Position numbers and translations under genes: made by a program
Notes under the pieces: model-generated
The model's database searches: none
Told to the model about the DNA's origin: nothing
The model's input: the letters and a program-made list of their open reading frames with translations, nothing else
Shown here: positions 49,805 to 58,203 of the stretch, piece by piece
Layout of the letters: every line of letters begins with the position of its first letter
Position numbering within the stretch: the first letter of the stretch is position 1
Source of the DNA: Sulfuritalea sp.
GTDB lineage: Bacteria > Pseudomonadota > Gammaproteobacteria > Burkholderiales > Rhodocyclaceae
Assembly (NCBI RefSeq): GCF_017302275.1
Contig: NZ_JAFLDR010000001.1
Location: 186,001 to 250,000 of the forward strand
Reading direction: 5' to 3'
DNA length: 64,000 nt

Positions 49805-49999
49805 CTAGCTCCTGAAAAAGTCCGCATACCCGCCACCGCTCTGGAGAATCCCGAATCTGTAATTGGGATCCTCCAATAGCCGGAGGTAATGTTCAGCATC
49901 CTTCCGCTGAAGCTCGGACAACCGGTTTCCTTTCAGAAGCTCGATCAGCCCTGCCTTGAACAGTTCCCGGTATGCGCCAGGCGTCGGAATGTGTTTCAT
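49805..49999 (-). CDS. Small hypothetical ICE protein
   Basis: A 64-residue basic protein (GAYRELFKAGLIELLKG) overlapping the end of the preceding gene by 4 bases (ATGA), which supports coupled translation. No recognised domain. The next ICE leader (split by IS630) lies about 100 bases beyond its stop. Confidence 0.6.
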   Translation of the reverse strand: MKHIPTPGAYRELFKAGLIELLKGNRLSELQRKDAEHYLRLLEDPNYRFGILQSGGGYADFFRS

Positions 50000-50241
50000 C
50001 GTCCATCTCCCTTCGGAGCGTAGTCAATGACGCACTCTCCCGTCTTCTGGTTGTAGACCGACCCCCAGTACCCCTCACCGGCCCATTTCCGGACAAGCTG
50101 GATAGCGCGGATGCGGCTTTGATTGACGACATCGTAAGCGGGAGTTCCTTCCATGCCCTCGTCGGTTCGCGGATCGCGAGATGTCGCGACGGCTTGATAG
50201 GTTTGCTCGTCCACCGGAACGATGCCTGTATCGAGTTTCAT
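49996..50241 (-). CDS. Small hypothetical ICE protein
   Basis: An 81-residue protein starting at ATG 50241 with GGAGG upstream. The frame extends 12 codons further but the leader structure fixes this start. The sequence (KLDTGIVPVDEQTYQAV, GYWGSVYNQKTGE) has no assigned domain. It forms a pair with the 64-residue gene at 49805-49999. Confidence 0.65.
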   Translation of the reverse strand: MKLDTGIVPVDEQTYQAVATSRDPRTDEGMEGTPAYDVVNQSRIRAIQLVRKWAGEGYWGSVYNQKTGECVIDYAPKGDGR

Positions 50242-50245
50242 TGTT

Positions 50246-50299
50246 GACCTCCAGAATGGTGAGAGGCCACTCCCCAACCGGGAAGTGGCCCCGGTTGGG
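50246..50299 (-). promoter_or_regulatory. ICE two-hairpin leader of the 49996 gene
   Basis: P1: CCCAACCGG / CCGGTTGGG (50273-50299). P2: GGCCTCT (50262-50268) pairs with the ribosome site GGAGGTC (50246-50252) including two G-U pairs. Confidence 0.65.
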
Positions 50300-50310
50300 A
50301 AAGGATTGCT

Positions 50311-50556
50311 TCAGATGCCGAGCGCCGCCCGTACCGCCTTTTTCCGCTGCGGATACGGCAACCCCGAAGGGGTGTTGATGCCGTAGTCCCGGCAGACCAG
50401 GATTCGCAGGCAGGCCAGGCGGGCAACGGCGGTGAACTGCCCGTTGTTCCGCGTCTTGTCCTTGAGCACGTCCTCCAGCCATTTCGATGACTGTTCGTTG
50501 GCTTGTCGGACGAGCCGGTAGAACATGGCGCGGCGAGCGGAGAGCAAAGTTCTCAT
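50311..50556 (-). CDS. Small hypothetical ICE protein
   Basis: An 81-residue basic, helical protein starting at ATG 50556 with GGAGGG upstream. It follows the 91-residue gene at 50561-50836 by 4 bases and is the last gene before the next leader. It contains LVRQANEQSSKWLEDVL and several Cys/Arg residues, with no domain recognised. Confidence 0.65.
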   Translation of the reverse strand: MRTLLSARRAMFYRLVRQANEQSSKWLEDVLKDKTRNNGQFTAVARLACLRILVCRDYGINTPSGLPYPQRKKAVRAALGI

Positions 50557-50560
50557 GCCA

Positions 50561-50836
50561 TCAGCCCTCCACGCGCAGGGTTGCAGTCGGTCTCGCAATT
50601 CCAGCGCTCTTCAGATACTCCAGAAGCCCGCCGGCATCGCGTCCGTGCCGCATGAAGCCGTTCTCGACAAGCCACAGCCCGTCTTCACTCGGCCAGCCGG
50701 TTTTCTCGTCCTCATTCGAGAACGAAAACACCGTTCGGCCGTTCTGATTCTCGACGCGCGACTTGAACCACCCGCGCTCGTCGAGATCGACCACCTGAAC
50801 CAGTTCCTGCCGGAAGGGCTTTAAGCTGCCTTTCAT
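50561..50836 (-). CDS. Small hypothetical ICE protein
   Basis: A 91-residue protein whose ATG overlaps the radC stop (ATGA), with AGGGGG upstream. The sequence (QVVDLDERGWFKSRVEN, FSFSNEDEKTGW) suggests a small globular beta-rich fold, but no family is recognised. It is probably translated together with the RadC-like protein. Confidence 0.65.
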   Translation of the reverse strand: MKGSLKPFRQELVQVVDLDERGWFKSRVENQNGRTVFSFSNEDEKTGWPSEDGLWLVENGFMRHGRDAGGLLEYLKSAGIARPTATLRVEG

Positions 50837-51441
50837 AGCAGCCCCCTTTCGGCGAACGAAAGTGTCTTGTTCCCGGCCACGATGAAGTGGTCCAGAACCT
50901 TGACATCCACCAGTGCCAGCGCAGCCTTGAGGCTAGTCGTCAGCATTTCGTCCGCCCGCGACTGGTCGGCTTCTCCGCTCGGATGGTTATGAGCGAGTAT
51001 CACCGCTGCCGCGTTGTGCACCAGCGCTCGCTTGACCACTTCCCGTGGGTAGACCGAGGTCTGGGTCAGCGTGCCGCGAAAGAGTTCTTCCGCGACGATC
51101 AACCGGTTCCTGGCGTCCATCCACAGGCACATGAATACTTCATGCTCGTAACCGCCGATCCGGCCACACAGGAATGTCGACGCCGCACTGGGCGAGGCCA
51201 GATCGATACCCGTACTGCTCATGTCTTCCTGCATTGCCCGGATGTAAAGCTCCTTCGCAGCGGCGATTTGCGGCTGCGCCGCGTAGGACGTCCGCTCTTC
51301 CCCTGCGATGAAGCTTGTCTGTCGTGCCGACCTGATCCCGAAAACTTCCGAGAGGGGACGTGTTGACAGGGCGCGACCCGACGGGCCACAGAGAACCGCC
51401 AGCAAATCGGCATTGGTCATTTCAATGGTGCGCATTTCCAT
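50833..51441 (-). CDS. radC: RadC-like JAB/MPN domain protein
   Basis: A 202-residue protein whose C-terminal domain (about 80-200) has the JAMM metal-binding signature with ligands in HNHPSGEADQSRAD. The RadC family is frequent on ICEs, phages and plasmids; its biochemical role is unsettled and the classical DNA-repair assignment is doubtful. ATG 51441 is chosen; an in-frame ATG two codons later is also possible. It leads a small operon of three genes. Confidence 0.85.
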   Translation of the reverse strand: MEMRTIEMTNADLLAVLCGPSGRALSTRPLSEVFGIRSARQTSFIAGEERTSYAAQPQIAAAKELYIRAMQEDMSSTGIDLASPSAASTFLCGRIGGYEHEVFMCLWMDARNRLIVAEELFRGTLTQTSVYPREVVKRALVHNAAAVILAHNHPSGEADQSRADEMLTTSLKAALALVDVKVLDHFIVAGNKTLSFAERGLL

Positions 51442-51499
51442 TTCATTTGCCTTTCAGGAAATGGGGCCGTGCGCATCCCCAGGGGGCGCATACGGCCCC
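51441..51499 (-). promoter_or_regulatory. ICE two-hairpin leader of the RadC-like gene
   Basis: P1: GGGGCCGT / ACGGCCCC (51463-51499) with further inner pairing. P2: CCATTTC pairs with GAAATGG, holding the start codon in the stem and the AAAGG ribosome site in the loop. Confidence 0.55.
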
Positions 51500-51599
51500 T
51501 GAGGGAGTAAATATGGAAGCCGCCGAAGCCACTCCCATCTTTTAGAAACGTGCTGCCTGCCATCCATGCCAGACCTGAACATGGGAGGCGACACGCGAA

Positions 51600-52421
51600 T
51601 TACTCATCGCGCATCGCCACCTCCTTCAAGGCCTGGGTACCCGCCTTGAGAATCTTGTCCGCCGCCGCAAACACCCGACGCGCCGACTTCTCCGGGAATT
51701 CCTTCCCATCGAGCCAGCTTTGGATGTAGCCCCGGCTTTCCTCCATGCCTGGCAACCCGAGGGTCGCGCAGCACAGGTAGGCCGTCGCCTCGGCTTCAGC
51801 CTCCTTGATGCATTTCGGCATCGTCGGGCCGTCGGCCATCACTCCTGTCTCGTCACCCGTGGCCGTGTGGCCAAGCAGGTGATGCGCAACTTCGTGGAAA
51901 AGTGTCTTCCATGGCATCGCGGCAACAGGATTGACAGCCACCTCGCGGACACCGCGTTTGGCATATCCCTGACAGTTGCCGTCGATTATCTCGAACGGAA
52001 CTTCCCGAATATCCAGCACGCCAAGCGCCTTTGCTTTGTCCCACTCCGGCGTCCACACCTCCGGCTGGAGAACATCGCCTTCCGTCTGGTCGAGACTGAA
52101 CCAGTTGCGCTTCAACAAAAAAATCATGTAAGCACCACCAGCCCCCTCTTCCAGGGTGTGTTCGTCCTTGTCCTTTCTCTTGATCGTGACCGGCATGATG
52201 AGAGAAAGGGCCTTCTCGCCTTTCCTGACCTTTCGGCCAAGATTTTTCCAGCGATTGAAGCTGGCAATGGGAGCGAGCGGAAGACCGCGCGCCGCCAGTT
52301 GAAATGCCGCAAGGATTGCGTTGCCCAGCGAGTAGTCGTGAAATACCGAGTACGCCTTTGACAGCGTTCCGGGTAGCGTCAGTGCCTGTTGCAGCAGGGC
52401 GTTCCAGTCAGGCTTTTCCAT
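51600..52421 (-). CDS. ArdC-like antirestriction protein (ssDNA-binding domain plus zincin)
   Basis: A 273-residue protein. An N-terminal ArdC/DUF1738-type domain (about 1-110, with SLGNAILAAFQ and GRKVRKGEKAL) is followed by a metallopeptidase-like domain with HEVAHHLLGH near residue 175. ArdC proteins from conjugative plasmids protect entering single-stranded DNA from restriction. ATG 52421 has AGGGAG upstream. The start overlaps the end of the 64-residue gene at 52408-52602. Confidence 0.85.
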   Translation of the reverse strand: MEKPDWNALLQQALTLPGTLSKAYSVFHDYSLGNAILAAFQLAARGLPLAPIASFNRWKNLGRKVRKGEKALSLIMPVTIKRKDKDEHTLEEGAGGAYMIFLLKRNWFSLDQTEGDVLQPEVWTPEWDKAKALGVLDIREVPFEIIDGNCQGYAKRGVREVAVNPVAAMPWKTLFHEVAHHLLGHTATGDETGVMADGPTMPKCIKEAEAEATAYLCCATLGLPGMEESRGYIQSWLDGKEFPEKSARRVFAAADKILKAGTQALKEVAMRDE

Positions 52422-52602
52422 GACCGGCTCCCTTGACTTCCTTGATCCACCAGTCCGATACACCGAGATAATTTCCGGTCACCGGGTGAACGTCGATCAA
52501 GTCGGCGCTGGCTTGCCATCCGCGCGAAGCGCGACAGGCACGAACATCGCCGCATCCATTGAACCGCCGCCAGCGTGTCGTTCCATCTTCATAGTGATAC
52601 AT
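52408..52602 (-). CDS. Small hypothetical ICE protein
   Basis: A 64-residue protein with GGAGG before ATG 52602 and a 14-base overlap with the ArdC-like gene. It contains HPVTGNYLGVSDWWIKEV and reads like a compact beta-rich domain, but I do not recognise it. It is the first gene after RNA element copy B and a two-hairpin leader. Confidence 0.65.
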   Translation of the reverse strand: MYHYEDGTTRWRRFNGCGDVRACRASRGWQASADLIDVHPVTGNYLGVSDWWIKEVKGAGHGKA

Positions 52603-52605
52603 GCT

Positions 52606-52667
52606 TGCCTCCAGACGAAAAAACCGCCGAAGGCACCAAGCCCGTCGCCGGGGTTGATGCCCCGGCG
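52606..52667 (-). promoter_or_regulatory. ICE two-hairpin leader of the 52408 gene
   Basis: P1: CGCCGGGG / CCCCGGCG (52646-52667). P2: TGCCTTC (52629-52635) pairs with the ribosome site GGAGGCA (52606-52612), one G-U. Confidence 0.7.
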
Positions 52668-52686
52668 GGGTTGTGAATGACGACCA

Positions 52687-52827
52687 GTTGCCTGAGCGCC
52701 GTTGATTGCTGATTGTTTCGAGCGGCCAGCTACCGCCTATGACACCCCTGGATTACCCGGGAGCGACAATTTCGCTTTCCGCAGCGCACCTCGCGATGCG
52801 CTCTGGAAAGTCCGCCTTTCGGCGGAC
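52687..52827 (-). ncRNA. Multi-hairpin ICE RNA element, copy B
   Basis: Stems (plus-strand notation): GCGG/CCGC around CCAGCTA; CCTGG/CCCGG; AGCGA/TCGCT; CTTTCC/GGAAAG enclosing AGCGC/GCGCT; and a 3' hairpin GTCCGCC/GGCGGAC. The motif GATTGTTTC beside the first stem is shared by all copies. Confidence 0.7.
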
Positions 52828-52834
52828 CTTCGTT

Positions 52835-52987
52835 TCATGCGATTTCCTTCAGAAGGCCCTTCTCCACAAGCGCCTTGAGTTGTGCGCTGAGTATCTGGAC
52901 CAGAAGCACCGATCCCTTGAAAAGAAGCACCCGTTTCCCGTCCGCGAGTTCTGCGACGGTTTGTGGTCCCAGGTACTGATATTTCAT
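52835..52987 (-). CDS. Small ICE protein (50 residues)
   Basis: A 50-residue frame starting at ATG 52987 with GGAGGG upstream. It reads as a basic N-terminal half (QYLGPQTVAELADGKR) then a hydrophobic/helical half (LLFKGSVLLVQILSAQLKAL). The ATG overlaps the stop of the 30-residue frame upstream (ATGA). Too short for family recognition; supported by ribosome site and coupling. Confidence 0.55.
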   Translation of the reverse strand: MKYQYLGPQTVAELADGKRVLLFKGSVLLVQILSAQLKALVEKGLLKEIA

Positions 52988-53076
52988 GATGCCCTCCTGT
53001 TACGAGGGATCCCCAACCCAATGCGTCCGGGCAGGGTTTCAATATCAACCGGGCTGACGTCAGCATTCCTGTCCAT
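52984..53076 (-). CDS. Very small ICE protein (30 residues)
   Basis: A 30-residue frame with AAGGAGG before ATG 53076, just after the primase stop, and an ATGA overlap with the next small gene. It contains DVSPVDIETLPGRIGLGIP. Either a micropeptide or a leader that couples translation of the 50-residue gene to the primase. Confidence 0.45.
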   Translation of the reverse strand: MDRNADVSPVDIETLPGRIGLGIPRNRRAS

Positions 53077-53089
53077 GGCGCCACCTCCT

Positions 53090-54166
53090 TCACGCGACGC
53101 GACGCATGGCATGTTCAACGGATTGCAAGGAAGGAAAACCTGCCTTGCCATCGCGATTGAGGATGTCGAGCCAGTCCAGTGACTTCTGACCGGCAGGAAT
53201 CTCGCCCGCAGGAACAATCGCACTGGCCTTGATACCCCGCTTCCAGAGCCTTTGGACCAGCCGTCTGGCTGCTTCCTGGCCATGCCCCCTTGGATGTTGC
53301 GTCGAGGGCTGATCCTTGTCGGCGAAGACCAGGATCTGACTCACGCCGGGTGGCGGGTAAAAGTGCTCCAGCAGATACGCATTGACCGCGCACCAGACCG
53401 GCATCTTCGTCCCTTCCATGACCGCGAGAGCCGTCTCCAGACCTTCTGCCACTGCCAGCACGGCGCCAGCCTCCACCAGTCGGATGACTCCGCCCGCCAG
53501 CTTCCGCTGACTTGGATACCGCATCAGCTTCCTGGGAGACTCGACAGGTGCCTTGTAGCCGTCCGCCGTCAGGTAGGTACGATGAATGGTGATGGCGTTG
53601 CCGCCGTGACCCTGCACCATGGCCAGCATCGCCGGAAACGTCCCGATCTCCTTTCTGTCCTCGAAATACGCGAGCGATGGATGGAGACGGAGTGTTTCCG
53701 GTTGTCGGATCGAGATACCTCTTCGGGCCAGATACAAGCGGGCCGGCTCAGCATCGGGATGAGAGAGGGCGATCGACTCGTTCCAGACACGGTTAAGCGC
53801 CTGGCGAGCCTTTTCGTCATCGTCGCCCTTGCTGGTCTGGCGAGAAATGGTTCTCCCGCCAAACGGCCTGGGGATGATGCCGACGCGCAGGTACTCGGCT
53901 ACGGACTTCAGTGCTTCCTTGAAATCCATGCCGGATACCCACATCAGCGTGGCAAATCCATCGGGATGGACGCCACAGGTATTGCAGACGCCGCCTCCCG
54001 AATCATCCACGTCGTTAAACACACGGTATCCGTCCTTGCCGCCGTGCACCGGGCAGGAAACGTGATGACCGACTCGATCAAGTGCAGGTTGAAGCTGTGG
54101 CGCAAGGGCCGAGAGAATCCCTCCCCAGCGGCCATGTGCAACAGCCTTGATTTCCTTTGCTTCCAT
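53090..54166 (-). CDS. Toprim-domain DNA primase
   Basis: A 358-residue mobile-element primase. An N-terminal zinc finger (CPVHGG...CNTCG, about residues 40-70) is followed by a linker domain and a C-terminal Toprim domain with the catalytic Glu in AVAEGLETALAV and the acidic pair in LVFADKD. It would prime the ICE strand after transfer. ATG 54166 is preceded by GGAGGC, which also overlaps an in-frame upstream ATG. The downstream genes are two micro-ORFs. Confidence 0.85.
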   Translation of the reverse strand: MEAKEIKAVAHGRWGGILSALAPQLQPALDRVGHHVSCPVHGGKDGYRVFNDVDDSGGGVCNTCGVHPDGFATLMWVSGMDFKEALKSVAEYLRVGIIPRPFGGRTISRQTSKGDDDEKARQALNRVWNESIALSHPDAEPARLYLARRGISIRQPETLRLHPSLAYFEDRKEIGTFPAMLAMVQGHGGNAITIHRTYLTADGYKAPVESPRKLMRYPSQRKLAGGVIRLVEAGAVLAVAEGLETALAVMEGTKMPVWCAVNAYLLEHFYPPPGVSQILVFADKDQPSTQHPRGHGQEAARRLVQRLWKRGIKASAIVPAGEIPAGQKSLDWLDILNRDGKAGFPSLQSVEHAMRRVA

Positions 54167-54169
54167 GAT

Positions 54170-54300
54170 TGCCTCCATGAGTAGCCCCGGACGGGACCTG
54201 CCGAAATGCCCGCGCGAGGCACTTGGGAAGGCCCCGTCGCGGGCCGGTGAATTCCCCACCGGCATAGAGGCACCCCGACCGGGGTAACTCCCCGGTGGGG
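54170..54300 (-). promoter_or_regulatory. ICE two-hairpin leader of the primase gene (long loop)
   Basis: P1: CCCCGACCGGGG / CCCCGGTGGGG (54273-54300). P2: TGCCTCT (54266-54272) can pair with GGAGGCA (54170-54176), but the loop is about 90 bases and holds another hairpin. Confidence 0.5.
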
Positions 54301-54344
54301 TTGGTAATGTCAGGCGCTAAAATCAGTGCCTGAGCGCGAAGCCA

Positions 54345-54752
54345 TCAGAATGGCCCGTCATCGAATGGCTGAGCTGCCCTGGAGTTTCCTTTCGGCGCCG
54401 ATCTGGACGCGTCAGAACCTTCCCTGGCCTTGCCGCCGCTGGGGAGCATCTTCATGCTCTCGCCGACGATTTCAGTGGTGTAGCGAGTCTCGCCATCCTT
54501 GTCCCATGAACGGGTCTGGAGACGGCCCTCGACATACACCAGCGACCCTTTCTTCAGATACTCGGCCACAATCTCGGCGAGTTTTCCGAAGAACACGACA
54601 CGGTGCCATTCCGTTTTTTCGTGCTTCTCGCCATCCTTCTTCCAGCTTTCGCTGGTGGCGATATTTGCGCGCGCAATGGCATCGCTGTCATTGGTGCGTC
54701 GAAGCTCGGGGTCAGCCCCCAGAAAACCGATCAACTGAACCTTGTTAAGCAT
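54345..54752 (-). CDS. ssb: Single-stranded DNA-binding protein
   Basis: A 135-residue SSB with an OB fold (residues 1-105, including [12 protein letters not shown] and [17 protein letters not shown]) and a short tail ending DDGPF, the acidic tip that contacts partner proteins (usually DDDIPF). It starts at ATG 54752 with AAGGAG. As an ICE-borne SSB it would work with the RecT annealing protein, nuclease and primase encoded nearby. Confidence 0.92.
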   Translation of the reverse strand: MLNKVQLIGFLGADPELRRTNDSDAIARANIATSESWKKDGEKHEKTEWHRVVFFGKLAEIVAEYLKKGSLVYVEGRLQTRSWDKDGETRYTTEIVGESMKMLPSGGKAREGSDASRSAPKGNSRAAQPFDDGPF

Positions 54753-54759
54753 GATGAAC

Positions 54760-54822
54760 TCCTTGTGATGAAAAGGACGGTCACACCATGCCCCTGACGG
54801 GAGCATGACGATCCCGCCGGGT
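54760..54822 (-). promoter_or_regulatory. ICE two-hairpin leader of ssb
   Basis: P1: CGGGA / TCCCG with flanking pairs (54791-54822). P2: TCCTT (54773-54777) pairs with AAGGA (54760-54764), the ribosome site. Confidence 0.6.
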
Positions 54823-54838
54823 TGGTTGAAAAACTCGA

Positions 54839-55495
54839 CTACTGCGGCGCTTCCATGCACTCGCCGGCCATGAACGCCACCCACTGGGCTGCCTTCGCCA
54901 AAGTTCTGAAGCTTGCGTGAGGACCGCCGTCGACAAACACCGAATAGGGATCTTCGCCAACGCGCTTCGCGACAATCTGCAACTGAGGCGCCTGATATTT
55001 CGGGTGCTCCCAGAGAACCTTCCGATCTGCCACATCCATCAGCCTGACGATAGAGTGATCGAGAATGCTGACACCCCATGCCTCGCCGTTCTGTAGAAGA
55101 ATGGGAATCTTGAAAGTACCCGACGAGCGGCCTATTTTTCCCACCACGTCGTTTTCTTCCAGCCAGTCTTCGCCCCGCTCCACATCTCCGTAGAAGAGGC
55201 GAATCGCCTTGCCGCTCTTGCGGTACTGCTCCAGGATTCGGCGAACCTTGACAGGAGTGTCGAGATTGAACCAGGTCTCCTTGAGATTTGCCTTGGCAGC
55301 TTCATTGATGGCGCGCTGAAAATCAGCGTACTGACCGATGGTTCCCTTCTCATCCTCGCGAATCTGGATCGAGAGATTCAGCCGCGCCACGAGTTGCTTC
55401 AATTGCTTGAAGACATGCTCGAAGCCCAGGGTCGAATACCCCTTGCCAGCGGAAACAACGAACAACTCCTGCTCGTGATTGATTACAACGTCCAT
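54839..55495 (-). CDS. Hypothetical ICE protein of the recombination operon
   Basis: A 218-residue soluble protein starting at ATG 55495 with GGAGG. The sequence is helical in the first half ([19 protein letters not shown]) and mixed in the second; no domain recognised. It lies between the recT and ssb genes, so a role in ICE DNA replication or recombination is plausible but unproven. Confidence 0.75.
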   Translation of the reverse strand: MDVVINHEQELFVVSAGKGYSTLGFEHVFKQLKQLVARLNLSIQIREDEKGTIGQYADFQRAINEAAKANLKETWFNLDTPVKVRRILEQYRKSGKAIRLFYGDVERGEDWLEENDVVGKIGRSSGTFKIPILLQNGEAWGVSILDHSIVRLMDVADRKVLWEHPKYQAPQLQIVAKRVGEDPYSVFVDGGPHASFRTLAKAAQWVAFMAGECMEAPQ

Positions 55496-55499
55496 TGCA

Positions 55500-55564
55500 A
55501 CCTCCAGACGAAAAACCGCCGGAGGCGCTCGTTCCCTGCCGGGAGCTTGCGCCCCACGGCGGGG
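55500..55564 (-). promoter_or_regulatory. ICE two-hairpin leader of the 54839 gene
   Basis: P1: imperfect CCCTGCCGGG with CCACGGCGGGG (55534-55564). P2: GCCTCC (55521-55526) pairs with GGAGGT (55500-55505). Confidence 0.6.
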
Positions 55565-55576
55565 TTTTAATGGCAA

Positions 55577-55728
55577 CCGGTTTCCCGATTGCAGCCAGAT
55601 GCTGTTTGTTTCAGAAGGCCAGCTACCTTCATGTCCCGTTGGCATAGCCAGGGGAACAATTTGGAATAATTTCCTTTCCGCAGCACGGACCGCTCCATGC
55701 TCTGGAAAGCCCCGTGCCGAAGCACGGG
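55577..55728 (-). ncRNA. Multi-hairpin ICE RNA element, copy C
   Basis: Stems: GAAGG/CCTTC around loop CCAGCTA; TTGG/CCAG; CTTTCC/GGAAAG enclosing AGCA/TGCT; and CCCGTGC/GCACGGG. Compared with copies A, B and D, pairing is kept while both strands change. Confidence 0.7.
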
Positions 55729-55735
55729 GAGGGGT

Positions 55736-56863
55736 TTAGATCAGTCGGCCGATGGCTGCCTTGCATGTGCGGTATTCCCGCATCAAGGCCTCCAGCTCGG
55801 ATCCATCCAGATCACCTTCGGCGCGGACATAGATCTCGTCCAGTACCTCGATGCTTGTTGCCTTGGCCATCTGTTCGTAGATCGCTTTCAGCTTGGCGCT
55901 GGGTTCCTGGTCAGAGGCATCGGAAGCGATGGCAGACACACCATCCACTTTCACCTTCTTTCTAGTTGCGTCAGCCACCTCAACCGGACCGCCACCCGGC
56001 CTGGATTGGCTGGCATCGCGGCTTGTCACCGGCTTGGCGTCTGCGATCTCGCCTGTCTCGTCGTCAATGATCGGTGCGTAGTTGCCCTCGATCACATCGG
56101 TCAAATTCAGGTTTTGCGCCTTGCCCTGCTCCGCAGCTGCGTCCAGGGCGAGTGCCGAGGCCAGCTCAGGTGATTTGGGCAGGAATTTGCACAGGCGACG
56201 AATCGCTGTCTTCAGACCCATGGCCGTAAAGTCGGAATCCCATACAGATTCCTTCTTGTATCGCTTGGCAGACTGATAGCCTCGCGAGTTGTCGCGAATC
56301 TTCTCAACCTCCTTACGCCCCATTGCCACGAACGTCCGACTTCCATCCTTGAACACAGCGACGGAATAAAAACCGGCGACATCACCACGCTCGTCGTCGG
56401 CGGCAGGAAAGCCGCCCAGCGTCGTCAATGGCTCGTGATCGAGACTGCGTTCCATGCCCAGCTTGAGGGTAAAAACATCATTCACCCTGACTTCGTGGGC
56501 ATAGATGTCCTGAACCAGTCCGGACTGTCGAGCGAGCTTCATCAGGCCCGTGTAGCCGGGGATCAACTGGCACTGGTTGCCAAACGGCACCAGATGCGCT
56601 TCCCCCATGAGACCGACTTCCAGCCCCATCTGCGAAGACTGGATGACCGCGGCGAATACGCTGCGTGGATCACACTCTCCAAGCTTGGGTGTCATTCGGA
56701 ATGCAGTAAGTGCAATGCGCGCCATGCGGTCCGGATTGATGTGCTTTGGCAGGGCGCGGGCAATTTCACCCTTGAACTGCTCCAGCATGGCCGGGAAACC
56801 TTTCGGTTGCTCAGCATCGTTGGCCGTAGTGCGATTGATGTTTTTCAAGGCTTGCAGTGACAT
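55736..56863 (-). CDS. recT: RecT family single-strand annealing protein
   Basis: A 375-residue RecT-like recombinase. The core (about residues 20-240) has the family segments MGLEVGLMGEAHLVPF, IPGYTGLMKLARQSG and KESVWDSDFTAMGLKTAIRRL. The remaining 130 residues are a variable tail. ATG 56863 has GGAGG upstream. With the nuclease at 57247-58200 and the SSB it makes a complete RecET-type annealing system, comparable to the recombination modules of SXT-type ICEs. Confidence 0.93.
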   Translation of the reverse strand: MSLQALKNINRTTANDAEQPKGFPAMLEQFKGEIARALPKHINPDRMARIALTAFRMTPKLGECDPRSVFAAVIQSSQMGLEVGLMGEAHLVPFGNQCQLIPGYTGLMKLARQSGLVQDIYAHEVRVNDVFTLKLGMERSLDHEPLTTLGGFPAADDERGDVAGFYSVAVFKDGSRTFVAMGRKEVEKIRDNSRGYQSAKRYKKESVWDSDFTAMGLKTAIRRLCKFLPKSPELASALALDAAAEQGKAQNLNLTDVIEGNYAPIIDDETGEIADAKPVTSRDASQSRPGGGPVEVADATRKKVKVDGVSAIASDASDQEPSAKLKAIYEQMAKATSIEVLDEIYVRAEGDLDGSELEALMREYRTCKAAIGRLI

Positions 56864-56868
56864 GGTAT

Positions 56869-56936
56869 TGACCTCCAGAAAAATGGAAAAGGCGGTCACA
56901 CCACGCCCCTTGCGGGAACATGGCATTCCCGCCGGG
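56869..56936 (-). promoter_or_regulatory. ICE two-hairpin leader of recT
   Basis: P1: CCCCTTGCGGGA / TCCCGCCGGG (56907-56936). P2: TGACCGCC (56891-56898) pairs with GGAGGTCA (56869-56876) at 7 of 8 positions; the TGACC/GGTCA pairs are a compensated variant of TGCCT/AGGCA in other leaders. Confidence 0.7.
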
Positions 56937-56954
56937 TTGATTACTGCTGCTGCT

Positions 56955-57245
56955 TCACCGTTTCAGACTATTCCTCGGTGCGAGGGGTTGCATAGCCTGA
57001 GGACGGAATTCCTGTCGGTTGCACATCGCATCTGCTGTTTCGATTTCCGAATCAACATAGCTATGTTTGACGCAGGCAAGGAGCAATCGACGACTTTCCT
57101 TGAGCGCGCGCCTGCAACGGACCACTTCGGCTTCTGCCTGTTTGAGGGCATCCACCTTTGCTTCCACTCGGGCAGCGATCAACAGAATCGGATCCCCGAC
57201 CTCGTAGAGATAGGGTGCGACCTTCTCGATTGGATTGCTCGGCAC
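56955..57245 (-). CDS. Small hypothetical coiled-coil ICE protein
   Basis: A 96-residue protein starting at GTG 57245, one base after the nuclease stop, with GGAGAG upstream. The middle part is a heptad-rich helix (ARVEAKVDALKQAEAEVV). It looks translationally coupled to the RecE-like nuclease. No family recognised. Confidence 0.6.
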   Translation of the reverse strand: MPSNPIEKVAPYLYEVGDPILLIAARVEAKVDALKQAEAEVVRCRRALKESRRLLLACVKHSYVDSEIETADAMCNRQEFRPQAMQPLAPRNSLKR

Positions 57246-57246
57246 T

Positions 57247-58200
57247 TCAGCTCTCCAGATCAAAGTTCGCCGCCCAGCGTGGCAATTCGATCGTTTCGAT
57301 CTCCCCGTTTGGCTGATACGCCGGCCAGCGGTTGTTCGCACGACACCATTGCAGGAGCTGCAGCGCACCGCGATACTTGGCGCGCCCGACGTCGATGACG
57401 TCCTCGCTTGCGCGATAGACCGCTGCCGCTTGCGGACCGTCCTTTTCGACGGCGATGTAGTAGAACGGGAGCGTCCTGCCGGTGATGGCTTTTATGCCGT
57501 CCTGATAGAACGCCGCTTGCAGGTCGTAACCGAGCGTGGCGATTGAACGAGCAAATCCCTCTGCCGAAGCATCGACGCAGGTTTTTACATCCACGATGCC
57601 GGTGACGATTCCATCGGCCATGACAAGCCAGTCCGGTCGGCATCTACATCCGAGCCCGGTCTCCGGATCACTCCAGAAGCCGGACATTTCAGCCATCCCG
57701 TTCGCCAGCAAACGCGCAGCGCCCGCGTGACGAGAGAGGCTTGCCTGGATGGACCGGATGGCCATCATCAGGGTGGGTGTCAGGATTTGCTTGCCGTCAT
57801 ACAACCTGGCAATTGCCTCCTCCCGAAAAACAAATCTGGACTCGACGTCGGCCACCTTGATGGCGTCCTTGATCTCTTCCTTCCTCATCTTTCCGACCTT
57901 GATACCCAGTTCCGCAGCCGCGGCCTTGTAGTCATCGAGCGACTGCAACGAACCTTCGAGTTGCGACTCGTCAAATACCGCGTAATCGGAAGCGAATGCG
58001 GCCGGTTCAAGAACCGCGGAGTGAACGGCCGTACCAAACGCCATTGCCGGGGTCGGCTCGGGCGGATGGGTGACGTATTCCTGAAAATGCGCCGGAGACC
58101 GCATGATCCGCACAAGGCTTGAATGCCCAACAGCGTCCTTGTTGCGGTGGTACTCCTCGGCCGCCATCGACAGAAGGCCGACTTGAGTTTCTATAAGCAT
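57247..58200 (-). CDS. recE: RecE/YqaJ-like PD-(D/E)XK exonuclease
   Basis: A 317-residue nuclease related to the catalytic domain of exonuclease VIII. Motifs include the N-terminal HSSLVRIMRSPAHF and the metal-binding core with CRCRPDWL followed by IVDVKTC (the D-x-K of the PD-(D/E)XK fold) near residues 185-205. It would resect double-stranded ends for RecT to anneal. ATG 58200 has GGAGG; an upstream frame extension is rejected. Confidence 0.88.
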   Translation of the reverse strand: MLIETQVGLLSMAAEEYHRNKDAVGHSSLVRIMRSPAHFQEYVTHPPEPTPAMAFGTAVHSAVLEPAAFASDYAVFDESQLEGSLQSLDDYKAAAAELGIKVGKMRKEEIKDAIKVADVESRFVFREEAIARLYDGKQILTPTLMMAIRSIQASLSRHAGAARLLANGMAEMSGFWSDPETGLGCRCRPDWLVMADGIVTGIVDVKTCVDASAEGFARSIATLGYDLQAAFYQDGIKAITGRTLPFYYIAVEKDGPQAAAVYRASEDVIDVGRAKYRGALQLLQWCRANNRWPAYQPNGEIETIELPRWAANFDLES

Positions 58201-58203
58201 TTC

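Noticed and set aside
49735-49830. A short plus-strand stretch that reads like a TPR-type peptide (ALALQEQALSLAPEKV)
   Set aside because: It has no start codon, no upstream frame and overlaps a better-supported minus-strand gene; possibly a remnant, but not annotatable.
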